NCBI GenBank assembly: GCA_003235365.1
Contig: QJWJ01000091.1
Coordinates: 1-35,510, forward strand
Origin: Deltaproteobacteria bacterium
Lineage (GTDB): Bacteria > Myxococcota_A > Polyangia > Polyangiales > Polyangiaceae
Direction of reading: 5' to 3'
DNA: 35,510 nucleotides
The notes under the pieces are model-generated. The model had not been told where the DNA came from. It was given only the letters and a program-made list of their open reading frames with translations, and did no database searches. The translations under genes were made by a program, and so were the position numbers. Below, piece after piece: positions 35,357 to 35,510 of this stretch. Every line of letters starts with the position of its first letter. Positions within the stretch are counted from its first letter, which is position 1.

Positions 35357-35510
35357 TCAGCGGTTTTGCGGGTGCGGGGCGAGCTGCGGATCGAGGGCGA
35401 CCGAGTCGTTGATGGTGATCGGTGAGCCGTTGCGCAGTTTGAACGCGCCGCTGCCGACGAGTGGCTCGCCACCTTCGAGGCCTTGGGTGACTTCCAGGAA
35501 GTCGCCCTGC
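35357..35510 (-). CDS. RND efflux periplasmic adaptor, C-terminal end only
   Basis: The last 51 codons before a TGA at 35359-35357 read QGDFLEVTQGLEGGEPLVGS followed by GAFKLRNGSPITINDSVA. This is the membrane-proximal end of HlyD/AcrA-type adaptors (EVTQGLEGGE, then a GAFKLRNG-like strand). The gene starts beyond the window. It precedes the permease by 24 bases, the usual adaptor-permease order. Confidence 0.88.
   Translation of the reverse strand, partial: QGDFLEVTQGLEGGEPLVGSGAFKLRNGSPITINDSVALDPQLAPHPQNR

Overview
The window is GC-rich, gene-dense bacterial DNA. Its content points to a myxobacterium (Myxococcota, probably the Polyangia side): a J-domain/TPR fusion next to dnaK, a very large proline-rich TPR protein, a PEGA-domain protein with a proline/acidic N-terminus, a one-domain Ser/Thr kinase, many predicted envelope lipoproteins, and type IV pilins beside an NtrC-type activator. 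The phylum assignment is inference from gene style; there is no rRNA or other decisive marker here.

Layout. 1-2025 (minus): start of dnaK, preceded by a J-domain/TPR co-chaperone. 2337-4904: a rhomboid protease with an N-terminal zinc ribbon (plus) convergent with a large lipoprotein (minus). 5086-10527 (plus): a pilus locus with a sigma-54 response regulator, three canonical type IV prepilins, a fourth pilin-like protein lacking the glycine of the prepilin cleavage site, and a membrane-anchored helical-repeat protein. Two hairpins follow the main pilA candidate, and strong inverted repeats lie in the leader of the second pilin. 10570-15475 (minus): a PEGA-domain membrane protein and a phosphodiester-glycosidase-like exported protein. 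15677-16123 (plus): a small lipoprotein. 16196-20174 (minus): a compact unit of a dihydroorotase homologue, carA and rimO. 20360-26296 (plus): a 1978-residue TPR protein, convergent with a Ser/Thr kinase (minus, 26370-27245). About 740 bp without a recognisable gene follow, then tRNA-Leu(CAG) (minus) and aroA (plus). 29570-31294 (minus): three small envelope or membrane proteins. 31360-31775: a decayed fragment of a second aroA. 31837-32200: an array of about eight 42-bp tandem repeats. 32213-35510 (minus): an RND efflux permease and the end of its adaptor.

Most notable points: (1) the dihydroorotase homologue has lost most metal and substrate residues and is probably a PyrC'-type pseudoenzyme, yet is translationally coupled to carA; (2) an aroA remnant lies about 1.8 kb beyond intact aroA, next to a 42-bp repeat array; (3) the pilin set includes a non-canonical member, all four pilins share an Asp-rich loop near the C-terminus, and the leader of the second pilin carries two strong inverted repeats. 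I do not see a CRISPR array, insertion sequence, prophage or toxin-antitoxin pair.
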